Source: CAWKEY01 sp963696315 (GTDB lineage Bacteria > Pseudomonadota > Gammaproteobacteria > Methylococcales > Methylomonadaceae). From it: DNA of 64,000 nucleotides. Positions 63,934 to 64,000 of this stretch are shown here, in pieces. A program made the translations under genes and the position numbers. The stretch is taken from the NCBI GenBank assembly GCA_963696315.1, contig CAVOJU010000013.1, forward strand, positions 1-64,000. Direction: 5' to 3'. Every line of letters starts with the position of its first letter. Position 1 is the first letter of the stretch. The notes beneath the pieces were generated by a model, which saw only the letters and a list, made by a program, of their open reading frames with translations, was not told the origin of the DNA and did not search any database.

Positions 63934-64000
<67 letters not shown>

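Overview
This is chromosomal DNA from a gammaproteobacterium. Three conserved gene orders point there: tolQ-tolR-tolA-tolB-pal-cpoB beside ybgC and ruvABC; thrS-infC-rpmI-rplT-pheS-pheT-ihfA-merR; and yafS-rnhA next to mltD. Base composition is moderate, and the intergenic regions carry many REP-like palindromes, MITE-like repeats and insertion sequences. A Methylococcales-type bacterium would fit (rpiA, PEP synthase, polyphosphate glucokinase, di-heme peroxidase, many small repeats), but no C1-metabolism marker lies in the window, so that placement is only an inference.

Layout. 1-2.9 kb is a nested wreck of mobile DNA. A group II intron sits in an IS66 tnpC remnant, and an IS701/IS4-like IS sits between the intron's maturase ORF and its catalytic domains. 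Then come a two-way array of 20-bp repeats and an integrase stub ending at a tRNA-Lys gene. 3-12.7 kb (minus strand) is queuosine synthesis (queC, queE), the Tol-Pal envelope system and RuvABC. 12.7-14.4 kb is a small accessory insert (VapBC-like pair, broken PLD-like gene) that splits ruvC from yebC. 14.4-21.3 kb holds yebC, serB, serA, a TlpA-like thioredoxin, hemJ, thiD, thiE and moeA. 21.4-31.6 kb holds a YadGH-type ABC exporter, ppx, an unknown membrane-anchored protein, a di-heme peroxidase, Uma2 and HNH proteins, rnhA, a YafS-like methyltransferase and mltD. 31.8-39.5 kb holds fumarase, a complete ISKra4-like IS with a 7-bp target duplication, miaA, an endonuclease-type mutL and a 5'-truncated IS66-like transposase. 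39.6-46.6 kb holds amiC, tsaE, nnrD, queG and ppsA. 47-56 kb is sparser: a membrane protein, cysC with a DHH phosphoesterase, pyrophosphatase, rpiA, bcp, a 1.3-kb gene graveyard, a carbonic anhydrase, a haem lipoprotein and ppgK. 56.2-64 kb is the tRNA-Val, thrS-to-ihfA/merR translation cluster, ending inside a tRNA-Pro.

Functional links. Sulfate activation (CysC) is paired with a probable pAp/nanoRNA phosphatase and lies close to a pyrophosphatase. Queuosine genes occur at two loci (queC/queE and queG). TolQRAB-Pal-CpoB with AmiC and MltD covers envelope constriction and peptidoglycan turnover.

Caution on quality. At least twelve otherwise conserved genes (tolA, tlpA-like, thiE, moeA, ccp-like, uma2, mltD, amiC, queG, ppsA and others) need one to four single-base corrections to read through. 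The simplest explanation is indel errors in the assembly; general gene decay is less likely. I found no CRISPR array, prophage module or clearly new multi-gene system. The best novelty candidates are the 20-bp repeat array, the MITE families (including a repeat apparently absorbed into mutL), the cysC-DHH pair and the paired DnaA boxes near 47.0 kb.
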